Origin: Verrucomicrobia bacterium LP2A | Lineage (GTDB): Bacteria; Verrucomicrobiota; Verrucomicrobiia; Methylacidiphilales; Methylacidiphilaceae | NCBI GenBank assembly: GCA_000526255.1 | Contig: JAFS01000002.1 | Coordinates: 1,054,001 to 1,118,000 of the forward strand | DNA length: 64,000 nucleotides | Direction of reading: 5' to 3' | Part shown: positions 1 to 8,159 of the stretch, piece by piece | Position numbering within the stretch: position 1 is the first letter of the stretch | Layout: the number at the start of each line of letters is the position of its first letter | Position numbers and translations under genes: made by a program | Notes under the pieces: generated by a model | Seen by the model: only the letters and a program-made list of their open reading frames with translations | Told to the model about the DNA's origin: nothing | Database searches by the model: none

Positions 1-933
1 GTGGTTCCGATCTTCTCGACGGGGGAGGAGAGCGCGGCGAGCGCGGCGATCGTTCCCGAGGAGCTTGCCCGGTGGCTTCCGAGGCGGAGCGCCCACTGCC
101 ATAAGGGTCAATTTGGCCGAGTTCTCCTCTTGGGAGGCTCTCGGGGATTCAGCGGAGCCCCTGCCATGGCTGCGCACGCGGCCCACCGGGTCGGCGCCGG
201 GCTCGTGACCCTGGGGGTCCGGGAGGAGATCTATCCGATCGTCGCCTCCCGGTGCCTGCCGGAGACGATGGTCTTTCCGATCTCGGATCTCTCTCTCCTC
301 TCCACGAACCGCGCCCGGGCGACCGTCCTGGCGATCGGCCCGGGCCTGGGCTTGGACCGGACGGCCGAGGAGCTCCTCGCCAATCTGGTGGAAACGAACG
401 GATCTCCCATGGTCTTCGATGCGGATGCTCTTACCCTTCTGGCGAGGAATCCCGCCCTCTTCGACCGTTTTGGCTTTCCTGCGATCCTCACTCCTCACCC
501 GGGAGAGATGGGGCGGCTCCTCGGGCGCCAGATCGGGGACGAGGAGAGGGAAGAGGCCGCGCGTGAGCTGGTCGAGAGGCTGCCGGTGACCCTCGTCCTC
601 AAAGGCACGCGAACGCTCGTCGTCCGGAAGGGAGAACCTTTCTGGTACAACACCACCGGGAATCCTGGCTTGTCCGCCGGAGGCTCGGGGGACACGCTCC
701 TGGGAGTGCTGGCCGGGCTGATTGCCCAGGGAATACCTTCCTGGGAGGCGGCGAAGCTGGGGGTCTGGCTCCATGGCCACGCCGCCGATCTGGTGCTCCA
801 AGCAAGGGGAGTCGAAGAAGGCGTCTTGGCTACCGAGGTTGCCGAGAGCCTGGGTGGGGCCATTGCCACCATTCGTGGCGCCGCCGCCCGCGCCCTTCGC
901 GAGAGAGAGGAGCCGCTTTGGGAAGGCCCCTGA
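1..933 (+). CDS. nnrD: ADP/ATP-dependent NAD(P)H-hydrate dehydratase (YjeF C-terminal type)
   Basis: Repairs hydrated NADH/NADPH (NADHX/NADPHX) in the cytoplasm, using a nucleotide to drive dehydration. The 310-residue frame has the ribokinase-like carbohydrate-kinase fold signatures of the family: GRVLLLGGSRGFSGAP near residue 40, the FDADALTLLA stretch near 140, LTPHPGEMGRLL near 165, and the closing NPGLSAGGSGDTLLGVLAGL with the catalytic Asp near 235. The first codon is a GTG exactly at the window edge. Many homologues are fused to an N-terminal NAD(P)HX epimerase domain, so the true start may lie outside the window and this could be the C-terminal half of a fused Nnr protein. Family assignment is firm; the start is not. 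Confidence 0.88.
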   Translation: MVPIFSTGEESAASAAIVPEELARWLPRRSAHCHKGQFGRVLLLGGSRGFSGAPAMAAHAAHRVGAGLVTLGVREEIYPIVASRCLPETMVFPISDLSLLSTNRARATVLAIGPGLGLDRTAEELLANLVETNGSPMVFDADALTLLARNPALFDRFGFPAILTPHPGEMGRLLGRQIGDEEREEAARELVERLPVTLVLKGTRTLVVRKGEPFWYNTTGNPGLSAGGSGDTLLGVLAGLIAQGIPSWEAAKLGVWLHGHAADLVLQARGVEEGVLATEVAESLGGAIATIRGAAARALREREEPLWEGP

Positions 934-954
934 GAGCCAGACCTGGTGGAAAAC

Positions 955-1542
955 CTACCACCAGCCGCCGCTCCACCCCGTGACGGTCGGCTCCCATCCA
1001 ACGGGATTCCAGTACTGCTCGATGGCTCCGTACTCGTCGATCGAGCCGTAGGCGGCGAGTTCCTTCTTCTGTACGTCTTCGACCACTTTTGGCTCATGCG
1101 GCCAGAGGCAGAAGCGAATGCCTTCCATCCGAATGGTCGGGCCGCGGGGAAGAGGTGGAGTGGGGAGGACCCGCCCGGCCACGGTGATTCTCTTGCCCGG
1201 GCTGTAGACGGCCGGGTCGAGACGCCCCTGGTATTCAACGAGCATCCGGCCGCCGGATTCCGCCGTTCGGACCGGCTCGTCATGCTGGGTGAGCGACCGC
1301 TGCGAGATGAGCACGATGCTCTCCTTTTCATAGAGGCGGGTCTCAATGATCCTGCCGCCCAAGATGACGATTCGCCCCTGGTATGCGGCCGGATCGGCCG
1401 CGATCTGGGAAAAAAGCGGCTGACCTTTGGCTCGGTTACGCAGGGCTTGCGGAATGGGGCTCATGCTGGCGCACCCCGCCAGCGGAAGGAGCGAAAGAAT
1501 CCAAAGGCAGGAAACTGCCAGCCGCTTTTTCCCGTCTCTCAT
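955..1542 (-). CDS. Slp-family outer membrane lipoprotein
   Basis: A 195-residue lipoprotein. From the chosen ATG the protein begins with two to four basic residues, a hydrophobic stretch and a lipobox LPLAGC, so the mature protein should start at a lipidated Cys and sit in the outer membrane. The mature part (PQALRNRAKGQPLFSQI, then YQGRIVILGGRII and YSPGKRITVAGRV) matches the layout of the Slp family of starvation- or stress-inducible lipoproteins. A longer frame starts at 1671, but it would bury the signal peptide behind 43 extra residues, so 1542 is preferred. It is convergent with the upstream dehydratase and divergent from aguB. Molecular function of the family is not known. Confidence 0.75.
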   Translation of the reverse strand: MRDGKKRLAVSCLWILSLLPLAGCASMSPIPQALRNRAKGQPLFSQIAADPAAYQGRIVILGGRIIETRLYEKESIVLISQRSLTQHDEPVRTAESGGRMLVEYQGRLDPAVYSPGKRITVAGRVLPTPPLPRGPTIRMEGIRFCLWPHEPKVVEDVQKKELAAYGSIDEYGAIEQYWNPVGWEPTVTGWSGGWW

Positions 1543-1703
1543 TGTTGGGTTGGAGTGAAGCAGCGTTGGCTTTCGCGTCCAAGCCTGGAATGCGCATCGG
1601 GTCGATTCGCGAGGCGGTCCGAACGGAAAAAAGGCTTGGCGGGCCGTCCGAAAATGAGCATGAGAAGGCAATCCGCTCCCACGTAAAGGGGCTCATCGTC
1701 AAC

Positions 1704-2603
1704 ATGCTGCGAGAACCGATGCGATCCCAGAACCGAGTGCGCGTAGCCCTCCTCCAGGCAGGAGCAGGCACCGACCGAGACGACAACCTGCGTCGGCAGG
1801 AAAGGCTGTTTGGCGAGGCGGCGGAGCAGAAGGCGGGGATCATCTGCACCCAGGAGCTCTTTGCGACCCCCTACTTCTGTCAGGAGGAGCGTGTCGAGGC
1901 ATTCGGGTGGGCCGAGGCGATCGACGGTCCGACCGTCCGTTTTCTGCAGGACCAGGCGCAAAAGGCCAAGGCGGTGGTGATCGGTTCCTTCTTCGAGCGG
2001 CGCGCCCCCGGCCTCTTCCACAACACGGCGGTCGTGATCGACGCGGACGGGAGGCTGCTCGGCTGCTACCGGAAGATGCACATTCCGGACGATCCCGGGT
2101 ATTACGAGAAATACTACTTTACCCCCGGAGATCTGGGTTTCCGCGCCTGGCAGACGTCCGCGGGGCGCCTGGGTGTGCTCGTCTGCTGGGATCAGTGGTA
2201 TCCCGAGGCGGCCCGACTGACCGCATTGCAGGGGGCGGAGGTGCTCTTCTACCCGACCGCGATCGGCTGGCATCCGCACGAGAAGGAGAGCGAAGGGGCC
2301 GCACAGGTCGACGCGTGGCGGACCATCCAGCGAAGCCATGCCATCGCCAACGGCTGTTTCGTCGCCGCCGCCAATCGCATCGGTCGGGAGGGAGGCCCGG
2401 ATGGACGCGCGATTGAGTTTTGGGGGCGCAGCTTCGTGGCCGATCCGATGGGCCGGATCGTCGCAGAAGCCTCGGGGGAGGAGCAGCTGCTCTTGGCCGA
2501 GCTCGACCTTGGCCTGATCGAAACTGTTCGGGTTCACTGGCCCTTCCTCCGTGATCGCCGCATCGACGCGTACGGGGGGATTGCCGCGCGCTACCTGGAG
2601 TGA
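1704..2603 (+). CDS. aguB: N-carbamoylputrescine amidase
   Basis: Nitrilase-superfamily enzyme that hydrolyses N-carbamoylputrescine to putrescine, CO2 and ammonia, the last step of the agmatine route of polyamine synthesis. The Glu-Lys-Cys catalytic set is visible: Glu in ICTQELFATPYF, Lys in GCYRKMHIPDDPGYYEKYY, and Cys in GVLVCWDQWYPEAAR. The C-terminal block with WGRSFVADPMGRIVAEA is also typical. Length is about 300 residues, as expected. The open frame extends back to 1383 but that part is non-conserved; ATG 1704 (or 1719) brings the start to the usual family N-terminus. Its stop overlaps the GTG start of aguA, which catalyses the preceding step. Confidence 0.92.
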   Translation: MLREPMRSQNRVRVALLQAGAGTDRDDNLRRQERLFGEAAEQKAGIICTQELFATPYFCQEERVEAFGWAEAIDGPTVRFLQDQAQKAKAVVIGSFFERRAPGLFHNTAVVIDADGRLLGCYRKMHIPDDPGYYEKYYFTPGDLGFRAWQTSAGRLGVLVCWDQWYPEAARLTALQGAEVLFYPTAIGWHPHEKESEGAAQVDAWRTIQRSHAIANGCFVAAANRIGREGGPDGRAIEFWGRSFVADPMGRIVAEASGEEQLLLAELDLGLIETVRVHWPFLRDRRIDAYGGIAARYLE

Positions 2604-3691
2604 GCACGAAATACGTGGTGGAGGAGAGCGGTCGCGAGCGGCAGGGGAAGAGCCGGGAGCCGATCCCTCGGACCTTCGGGTTTCGGATGCCGGCCGAGTG
2701 GGTGCGGCACCGCGCGACCTGGCTGACCTGGCCGCGGGAGGAGGGCATCAGCTTTCCCGGGAAAGAGCAGGCCATGTTCGCCTTCTGGGCCGATCTGGTT
2801 CGGCTTCTTTCATCCGGGGAGCTTGTCCGGATCAACTGTTTTTCGCGCCAGCAGCGGCGATCGATCCAGGAGCTCCTCGAATCGAGGGGCGTTGCGGTCG
2901 GACGGAGGGTCGTTCTCTACGAGATCCCTGCCTACGAGCCCTGGTGTCGTGACCACGGACCGATCTTCGTGCAAAACGGACGGGAGACCGCAATCGTCGA
3001 TTGGGGTTACGATGCCTGGGGGAAGAAGTATCCTCCCTACTCTCTGGACGACCTGGTGCCACAGCGGGTCGCCTCCTTCCTGGGGATGCGCTGCTTCGAG
3101 CCTGGGATCGTCTTGGAAGGAGGAGCGATCGATACCAACGGAGAGGGGCTTTTCCTCGTGGGCACCCGCTGCCTCCTCGATCCAGTACGCAATCCGGGAA
3201 TGACGCGGGAGCGGATGGAACGGGCGCTGCGCGACTATCTCGGTGCGAACCGGATCATCTGGCTCGAAGCGGAAATCGTGGGAGACGACACCGACGGCCA
3301 TGTCGATGAGATCGCCCGTTTCGTCGATCGATCCACCATCGTGGCGGTGCGCGCCCAGGACCCCCAGGATCCAAACCATGCCTCGCTCGAAGGAAACTTC
3401 GCGCGGCTGCTGGCGGAGGCGGAAAGGGGCCCCGCACGCCTGCGCGTGGTCGCGCTTCCGATGCCGTCGGCGATCTACGAAGGGGAGACGAGGCTCCCCG
3501 CGTCCTACGCGAACTTTTACTTCTCCAATGAGGCCCTTCTCTACCCGGCTTTCGGCGATCCCATGGACGCCGTGGCGGGAGAGATCTTGGGAGCGCTCGT
3601 GCGCGACCGTCCGGCGGTCCCCGTGGCCGCTCGCGACCTCGTGTGGGGATTCGGCGGCCTCCACTGCATCACTCAGCAGGAGCCGACATGA
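2600..3691 (+). CDS. aguA: Agmatine deiminase (peptidyl-arginine deiminase fold)
   Basis: Converts agmatine to N-carbamoylputrescine plus ammonia. The 363-residue protein shows the conserved WCRDHGPIFV block, the DTDGHVDEIARF block containing active-site Asp and His, and the C-terminal GGLHCITQQEP block with the nucleophilic Cys. The GTG start at 2600 overlaps the aguB stop by four bases (GTGA), implying translational coupling. With aguB it makes a two-gene agmatine-to-putrescine module; no arginine decarboxylase is visible in the window. Confidence 0.93.
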   Translation: MSTKYVVEESGRERQGKSREPIPRTFGFRMPAEWVRHRATWLTWPREEGISFPGKEQAMFAFWADLVRLLSSGELVRINCFSRQQRRSIQELLESRGVAVGRRVVLYEIPAYEPWCRDHGPIFVQNGRETAIVDWGYDAWGKKYPPYSLDDLVPQRVASFLGMRCFEPGIVLEGGAIDTNGEGLFLVGTRCLLDPVRNPGMTRERMERALRDYLGANRIIWLEAEIVGDDTDGHVDEIARFVDRSTIVAVRAQDPQDPNHASLEGNFARLLAEAERGPARLRVVALPMPSAIYEGETRLPASYANFYFSNEALLYPAFGDPMDAVAGEILGALVRDRPAVPVAARDLVWGFGGLHCITQQEPT

Positions 3692-3698
3692 GGCAGAT

Positions 3699-4250
3699 AT
3701 GATCTATCACGTTTCCTTGAGCCCGGTGGCTCTGATCGTTGGCTTGCTCCACGGCCTTGTCGGAGCGTTGGCGCTCTTCTTCCCCGTCGGAACGCAGAGG
3801 TTCCTGCAGCGCTTCCCAAGGAACCGAACCCTCGGACGGATCTTGCTGGGGGCCGGTACCGCCTGGGCGGCGACTCTCTGCGCTACGATCGACCTCGGGG
3901 AGTATTCGTGGATCCGTTCGGGTCTCTTCCTCGCATCCTTGACTCTCGGAGCGCTTGCGATCTGGCTTCTCGATGACTTTCCCTCGGTCCGGGGACTTTC
4001 GATCCTCCTGCTGCTGGGGGCGAACGTCCTGCTCGATGCCGCCTTCCTGAGCGATCGTCCCGGGAAAATCGCCGTGGTGCTTCTCGCCTATCTTTGGGTA
4101 ATCGCGGGGATTCTCTTCGTCTGCCTCCCCCATCTCTTTCGGGATCGGGTCTGCGAGCCCTTGGTCCATTCGGGCGTCTTGCGGAGCACTGGGTGGGGAG
4201 CGCTCGCGATCGGCGCGGGATTCGTCGCCTTCGGCTTGGGACTGGGCTGA
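3699..4250 (+). CDS. Small multispanning inner-membrane protein, function unknown
   Basis: A 183-residue hydrophobic protein with five to six predicted membrane spans (for example near residues 8-28, 47-62, 73-90, 95-112, 122-140 and 165-182). I do not recognise a family. It starts 7 bp after aguA and is probably co-transcribed. A much longer overlapping frame begins at 3243 inside aguA, but only the part from ATG 3699 has membrane-protein composition. No catalytic motif is visible. Confidence 0.7.
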   Translation: MIYHVSLSPVALIVGLLHGLVGALALFFPVGTQRFLQRFPRNRTLGRILLGAGTAWAATLCATIDLGEYSWIRSGLFLASLTLGALAIWLLDDFPSVRGLSILLLLGANVLLDAAFLSDRPGKIAVVLLAYLWVIAGILFVCLPHLFRDRVCEPLVHSGVLRSTGWGALAIGAGFVAFGLGLG

Positions 4251-4390
4251 GGGCCTGCCAGGGCCCCGATGGGAGGGGGATTGACAAGCGGCGCCTCCGC
4301 TCCGAAAGTGTTTCCTCTGGTGGCGGCACGCGAGTTCCGCGAATCCCACCAGGATGGGCGGATGGGACCAACTATTTCTAGGAGCAGGGT

Positions 4391-5557
4391 GTGAGCAGGC
4401 GAGCGATCTACTTGGATAACAACGCGACGACGGCGGTACTCCCGGAGGTAGCCCGCGAGATGGTCCCCTTCCTTTCGGTCTATTATGGCAATCCTTCGAG
4501 CGCCTACTCCCTGGGGCAGGAGGCCAAGCAAGCCGTGTTATCGGCCCGGCGGCGCGTCGCCCGGCTTTTAGGTTGCCGCGAGGAGGAGATCCTCTTTACG
4601 AGCGGGGGCACCGAGTCCGACAATACCGCTCTCTGGTCAGCCCTCCGCACCTCGGGAAAGCGGGAGCTGGTGACCACCCTGGTGGAGCATCCGGCGATCT
4701 ATCGTCTCTGCCAGGAGCTGGAGAAGGACGGGTACCGCATCCGATGGATCCCGGTCGGAGCCGACGGGCGGCTCGACCCCGCAGAGGTGGCTCGAGCGAT
4801 CGGCTCGGAGACGGCGGTCGTCTCCGTCATGACGGCGAACAACGAGACCGGGGTGCTCTTCCCGATTCGGGAGGTGAGCGAGATCTGCCGAGCCCACGGG
4901 GTGCTCTTTCACACCGATGCCGTCCAGGCGACCGCCAAGGTGCCGGTCGACGCATCCGAGATTCCCGTCGACTTCCTTTCGGTCTCCGCCCACAAGTTCG
5001 GGGGCCCCAAGGGGGTTGGCGTGCTCTACGTTCGAGACGGCGTCCCCTTTCGCCCCTTTTTGTGGGGAGGGAGCCAGGAGCGCGGTCGGCGCGCAGGCAC
5101 CGAGAACGTCCCAGCGATCGTCGGCATGGGCCGCGCCGCCGAGCTTGCGGCGGAACGGGTCGAACAGTATGGGGCGCGAGTCGGGAAGCTGCGCGACCGG
5201 TTTGAACAGGCGATCCTGGCCGGGCTGGCCGACGTCCGGATCAACGGACATCCGACCGAGCGGGTCCCGAATACCTCCAACCTCTGTTTTGAGAACGTCG
5301 AATCGGAAACCCTGCTTCTCGAGCTCGATCGCCAAGGAATCCAGGCTTCGGGCGGATCCGCCTGCAGCACCGGGAGCTCCAGGCCGTCGCGCGTCCTCGT
5401 TGCCATGGGGCTCAGCCCACGGGAGGCATTTGCCAGCGTTCGCTTCTCCCTCGGATGGAATCAGACCGAGGAGGAGATCGACCAGGCGGTCGTTGCGGTA
5501 ATCGAAGCGGTGCGCCGTATTCGAGAAAAGCTTCCCGCGAGCCTAGTGACGCAATGA
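4391..5557 (+). CDS. Cysteine desulfurase (NifS/IscS family)
   Basis: PLP enzyme that takes sulfur from cysteine for Fe-S clusters or thio-modifications. Features of the 388-residue protein: YLDNNATTAVLP at the N-terminus, FTSGGTESDNTAL near residue 75, the PLP-binding Lys in SVSAHKFGGPKGVG near 200, and the persulfide Cys in GGSACSTGSSRPS near 325. That long, flexible Cys loop is the group I (NifS/IscS) pattern. The GTG start is preceded by AGGAG at 4380-4384. A TTGACA lies about 105 bp upstream at 4281 but has no convincing -10 partner. The gene overlaps the next PLP gene by ATGA. No iscU or nifU neighbour is present. Confidence 0.92.
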   Translation: MSRRAIYLDNNATTAVLPEVAREMVPFLSVYYGNPSSAYSLGQEAKQAVLSARRRVARLLGCREEEILFTSGGTESDNTALWSALRTSGKRELVTTLVEHPAIYRLCQELEKDGYRIRWIPVGADGRLDPAEVARAIGSETAVVSVMTANNETGVLFPIREVSEICRAHGVLFHTDAVQATAKVPVDASEIPVDFLSVSAHKFGGPKGVGVLYVRDGVPFRPFLWGGSQERGRRAGTENVPAIVGMGRAAELAAERVEQYGARVGKLRDRFEQAILAGLADVRINGHPTERVPNTSNLCFENVESETLLLELDRQGIQASGGSACSTGSSRPSRVLVAMGLSPREAFASVRFSLGWNQTEEEIDQAVVAVIEAVRRIREKLPASLVTQ

Positions 5558-6735
5558 CCATCGACCAGATCGTCAATGACGCCGATTTGCGGTCCCGGCT
5601 CTTTCCGGTGACCCGGCGGAAGACCTTTCTTGCCCATGCGGGCGTCGCCCCGATAACGCAGCCGGCCGTCGAGCGGATCCGGATGGCGGCCGAGGAGGGG
5701 GCAAGCCAGGAGCAGGAGACCGAAGCGCTCCTTCGGGAGCTCGAAGAGAGCCGCCAGTCGGCGGCTCGACTCTTGCACGCGGATCCGACGGAGATCGCTC
5801 TGGTCGGGCCAACCGCCTTCGGTCTGAACCTGGTGGCGCAGGGGATCGACTTTCAGCCGGGGGACGAGGTCGTATTCTATCCGGACGACTATCCAGCCAA
5901 CGTCTATCCCTGGATGCGGCTGGCCGAGCGCGGGGTCAAGCTGGTTCGGCTGGAGCCCAACACCTTGGGCCGACTCACCCCGGATCTAGTGCTCGATGCG
6001 GTCAGCCCGCGGACCCGTCTGGTGGCACTCGCCTCCTGCCACTTTCTCTCCGGCTACCTGCTCGATTACCGAACGATCGGAGAAGAGCTCCGCAGGCGTG
6101 GCGTGCTCTTCTGCCTCGATGGGATCCAGTCGCTTGGTGCCGCCCCCATGGATGCGGCCTACTGCGACTTCCTGAGCGCCGACTCCCACAAGTGGCTTCT
6201 GGGCCCGCTCGGAGCGGGCATCTTCTACGTCCGCAAGGAGCGGCAGACCCTCCTCCGGCCAGCGCTCGTGGGCGCCTGGAACATCCGATCGCCGGGCTTC
6301 ATTGCGCAGCCCGAGATCGAGTGCGAGGCGGGCGCGCGGCGCTACGAATGCGGGGCGCTCTACGCCTTGGGCATCTTGGGCATGCGGGCGTCGATCGAGC
6401 TCCTTTTGGAGCTAGGGATCGAGGCGATTCGGGAGCGGCTTCTCTCCCTCCATGCCTTCCTGGCCGAAGGGCTTCGCAGGCGCGGATGGCGGCTCCTCGC
6501 GGAGGAGTTTCCCAAGGAGGCCCGATCCGGAATTGTGACCGCGACCCATGACCGGATCGACCTTGCCGCGGCCGTCCGGCTCCTGAGCGAGCAAGAGATC
6601 GTCGTCTCGCTCCGGTGGGATCGGCAAGGGAAGCAGTACATCCGCTTTTCTCCCCATTTTTACAACACGCACGCGGAGCTCGCCAAAGCGGTCGGCGTGC
6701 TCGACCGGGTTGCTTCTTCCGACGCCTCTCGCTAA
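5554..6735 (+). CDS. Class V aminotransferase-like PLP protein
   Basis: A 393-residue fold-type I PLP enzyme of the class V group (isopenicillin-N-epimerase/cysteine-desulfurase-like). The PLP Lys is in SADSHKWLLGPLGAGIFYV near residue 215, with the preceding FCLDGIQSLGAAPMD block supplying the PLP-contacting Asp. It lacks the Cys loop of desulfurases, so it probably acts on a different amino acid. It starts at ATG 5554, overlapping the stop of the cysteine desulfurase (ATGA), so the two are likely co-translated. Substrate cannot be told from sequence. Confidence 0.85.
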   Translation: MTIDQIVNDADLRSRLFPVTRRKTFLAHAGVAPITQPAVERIRMAAEEGASQEQETEALLRELEESRQSAARLLHADPTEIALVGPTAFGLNLVAQGIDFQPGDEVVFYPDDYPANVYPWMRLAERGVKLVRLEPNTLGRLTPDLVLDAVSPRTRLVALASCHFLSGYLLDYRTIGEELRRRGVLFCLDGIQSLGAAPMDAAYCDFLSADSHKWLLGPLGAGIFYVRKERQTLLRPALVGAWNIRSPGFIAQPEIECEAGARRYECGALYALGILGMRASIELLLELGIEAIRERLLSLHAFLAEGLRRRGWRLLAEEFPKEARSGIVTATHDRIDLAAAVRLLSEQEIVVSLRWDRQGKQYIRFSPHFYNTHAELAKAVGVLDRVASSDASR

Positions 6736-6740
6736 GGTCC

Positions 6741-7535
6741 ATGCTCTTCGACTACCACACGCATACTCCCCTCTGCCGTCACGCCGTGGGGAGCCCTGCG
6801 GAGTATGTCCGGCGGGCTCGGGAAGTCGGCCTGGGCGAGCTGGGATTCAGCGACCACAACCCGATGCCGACCGCGTTCGATGATTGGCGGATGGGGGCCG
6901 AGGAGCTGCCGGCCTATCTCGCTCTCGTCGAGGAGGCAAAGTCCGAGGCGGGAGACTTTCCGATCCGCCTCGGGCTCGAGTGCGATTTCCTTCCCGGCTA
7001 TGAGGATCATATCCGGCATCTGGCCCAGCAGGCGGATTGGGACTACCTGATTGGTTCAGTCCACTACGTGGATCCCCATTGGGACATCGATAACCCGGCC
7101 AAGTTAGCCAAGTGGGAAGAAAGGCCCGTGGAGGAGGTCTGGCGGCTCTACTTCGCCGCCTACGCCCGCATGGCCGGCTCGGGGCTCTTCGATTTTCTCG
7201 CCCATCCCGATCTTGTGAAGAAGTTCGGGCGGAAGCCTCCCGGAGATCTGACCGACTACTATCGCGATGCGGTCGATGCCATCGCCGACGCTGGCCTCGC
7301 CGTCGAGGTGAGCACGGCGGGGCTCCGCAAGCAAGCCCGGGAGATCTATCCCGCGAAGCGTTTCCTGGAAATGGCCTTCCGCCGCCACATCCCCGTGCTC
7401 CTCAGTTCCGACGCCCACCGTCCAGACGAAGTCGGTTACCGCTTCGACCTGGCGCTCGACCTGGTCCGGGAAGTGGGTTACCGAGAGCTCGTCCGCTTCG
7501 AGCGGAGGAGGTCGATTCCCGTGCCGATCGGCTGA
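6741..7535 (+). CDS. PHP-family histidinol-phosphatase
   Basis: Predicted cytoplasmic metal-dependent phosphatase removing phosphate from L-histidinol phosphate in histidine synthesis. The 264-residue protein begins with the PHP motif DYHTHTPLCRHAVG and continues with GFSDHNPMP, GLECDFLPG, LIGSVHYVD, DFLAHPDLVKKFG and LLSSDAHRPDEVG, which is the complete metal-ligand order of the HisK/HisJ type. ATG 6741 is 5 bp after the previous gene, suggesting one operon. Other PHP phosphoesterases share the fold, but the GSVHYVD block favours histidinol-phosphatase. Confidence 0.85.
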   Translation: MLFDYHTHTPLCRHAVGSPAEYVRRAREVGLGELGFSDHNPMPTAFDDWRMGAEELPAYLALVEEAKSEAGDFPIRLGLECDFLPGYEDHIRHLAQQADWDYLIGSVHYVDPHWDIDNPAKLAKWEERPVEEVWRLYFAAYARMAGSGLFDFLAHPDLVKKFGRKPPGDLTDYYRDAVDAIADAGLAVEVSTAGLRKQAREIYPAKRFLEMAFRRHIPVLLSSDAHRPDEVGYRFDLALDLVREVGYRELVRFERRRSIPVPIG

Positions 7536-7542
7536 TCGGTCG

Positions 7543-8139
7543 ATGTCTATGACGGGGGGGCGGAAGCTGACCCAGGAGGAGTTCCTCCCGCCCGATCCGG
7601 CAGATCGGGCTCGCTTCTTCCTCGGGAAACGGCTGGTCTGCTCCTCGCCGGATGGACGGGTCAGCGGGCTTATCTGCGAGACCGAAGCCTACGGGGGTGC
7701 CGAAGATAAAGCCTGCCACGCTTATGGGAACCGGAAGACGCGACGCACCCGGATGCTCTTCCGCGCCGGAGGTGTCGCCTATGTCTATTTTTGCTATGGC
7801 ATGCACCATCTCCTTAACTTCGTGACCGGTCCGGAAGGAATCCCCCAGGCCGTCTTGATTCGGGGGGCTTGGATCGAGGAAGGCCGCTCCCTGGTTCGAA
7901 AGAGAAGGGGGGCAGTGCCGGAGCGCGAATGGACGAACGGTCCAGCCAAGCTCTGCGAGGCCTTCGGCGTCGATCTAGCTCATAACGGCCTCTCCCTGCT
8001 GGGGGAAACCCTTTGGGTCGAGGACCTCGGGCTCACGATTCCGGAGAAGGAGATTCTCTGCACCCCTCGGATCGGGGTTGCCTATGCGGAGGAGTGGGCC
8101 GAAAGGCCCTTGCGCTTCGTCTGGCGGCACGCGCGGTAA
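7543..8139 (+). CDS. 3-methyladenine DNA glycosylase (AAG/MPG family)
   Basis: Base-excision repair glycosylase for alkylated purines. The 198-residue protein shows the family blocks ICETEAYGGAEDKACHA (catalytic Glu), the YVYFCYGMHHLLNFV block, AVLIRGAWI, and NGPAKLCEAFGVD near residue 130. Length is typical for bacterial AAG. It starts 7 bp after the PHP phosphatase gene on the same strand, so it is probably the last gene of that transcription unit. It is convergent with the hpnN-like gene. Confidence 0.93.
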   Translation: MSMTGGRKLTQEEFLPPDPADRARFFLGKRLVCSSPDGRVSGLICETEAYGGAEDKACHAYGNRKTRRTRMLFRAGGVAYVYFCYGMHHLLNFVTGPEGIPQAVLIRGAWIEEGRSLVRKRRGAVPEREWTNGPAKLCEAFGVDLAHNGLSLLGETLWVEDLGLTIPEKEILCTPRIGVAYAEEWAERPLRFVWRHAR

Positions 8140-8159
8140 CCGGTGCTCTCGCCCGCCTC

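Noticed and set aside
4281-4309. A promoter for the cysteine desulfurase starting with TTGACA
   Set aside because: At the right spacing the -10 position reads GAAAGT, which is too far from consensus.
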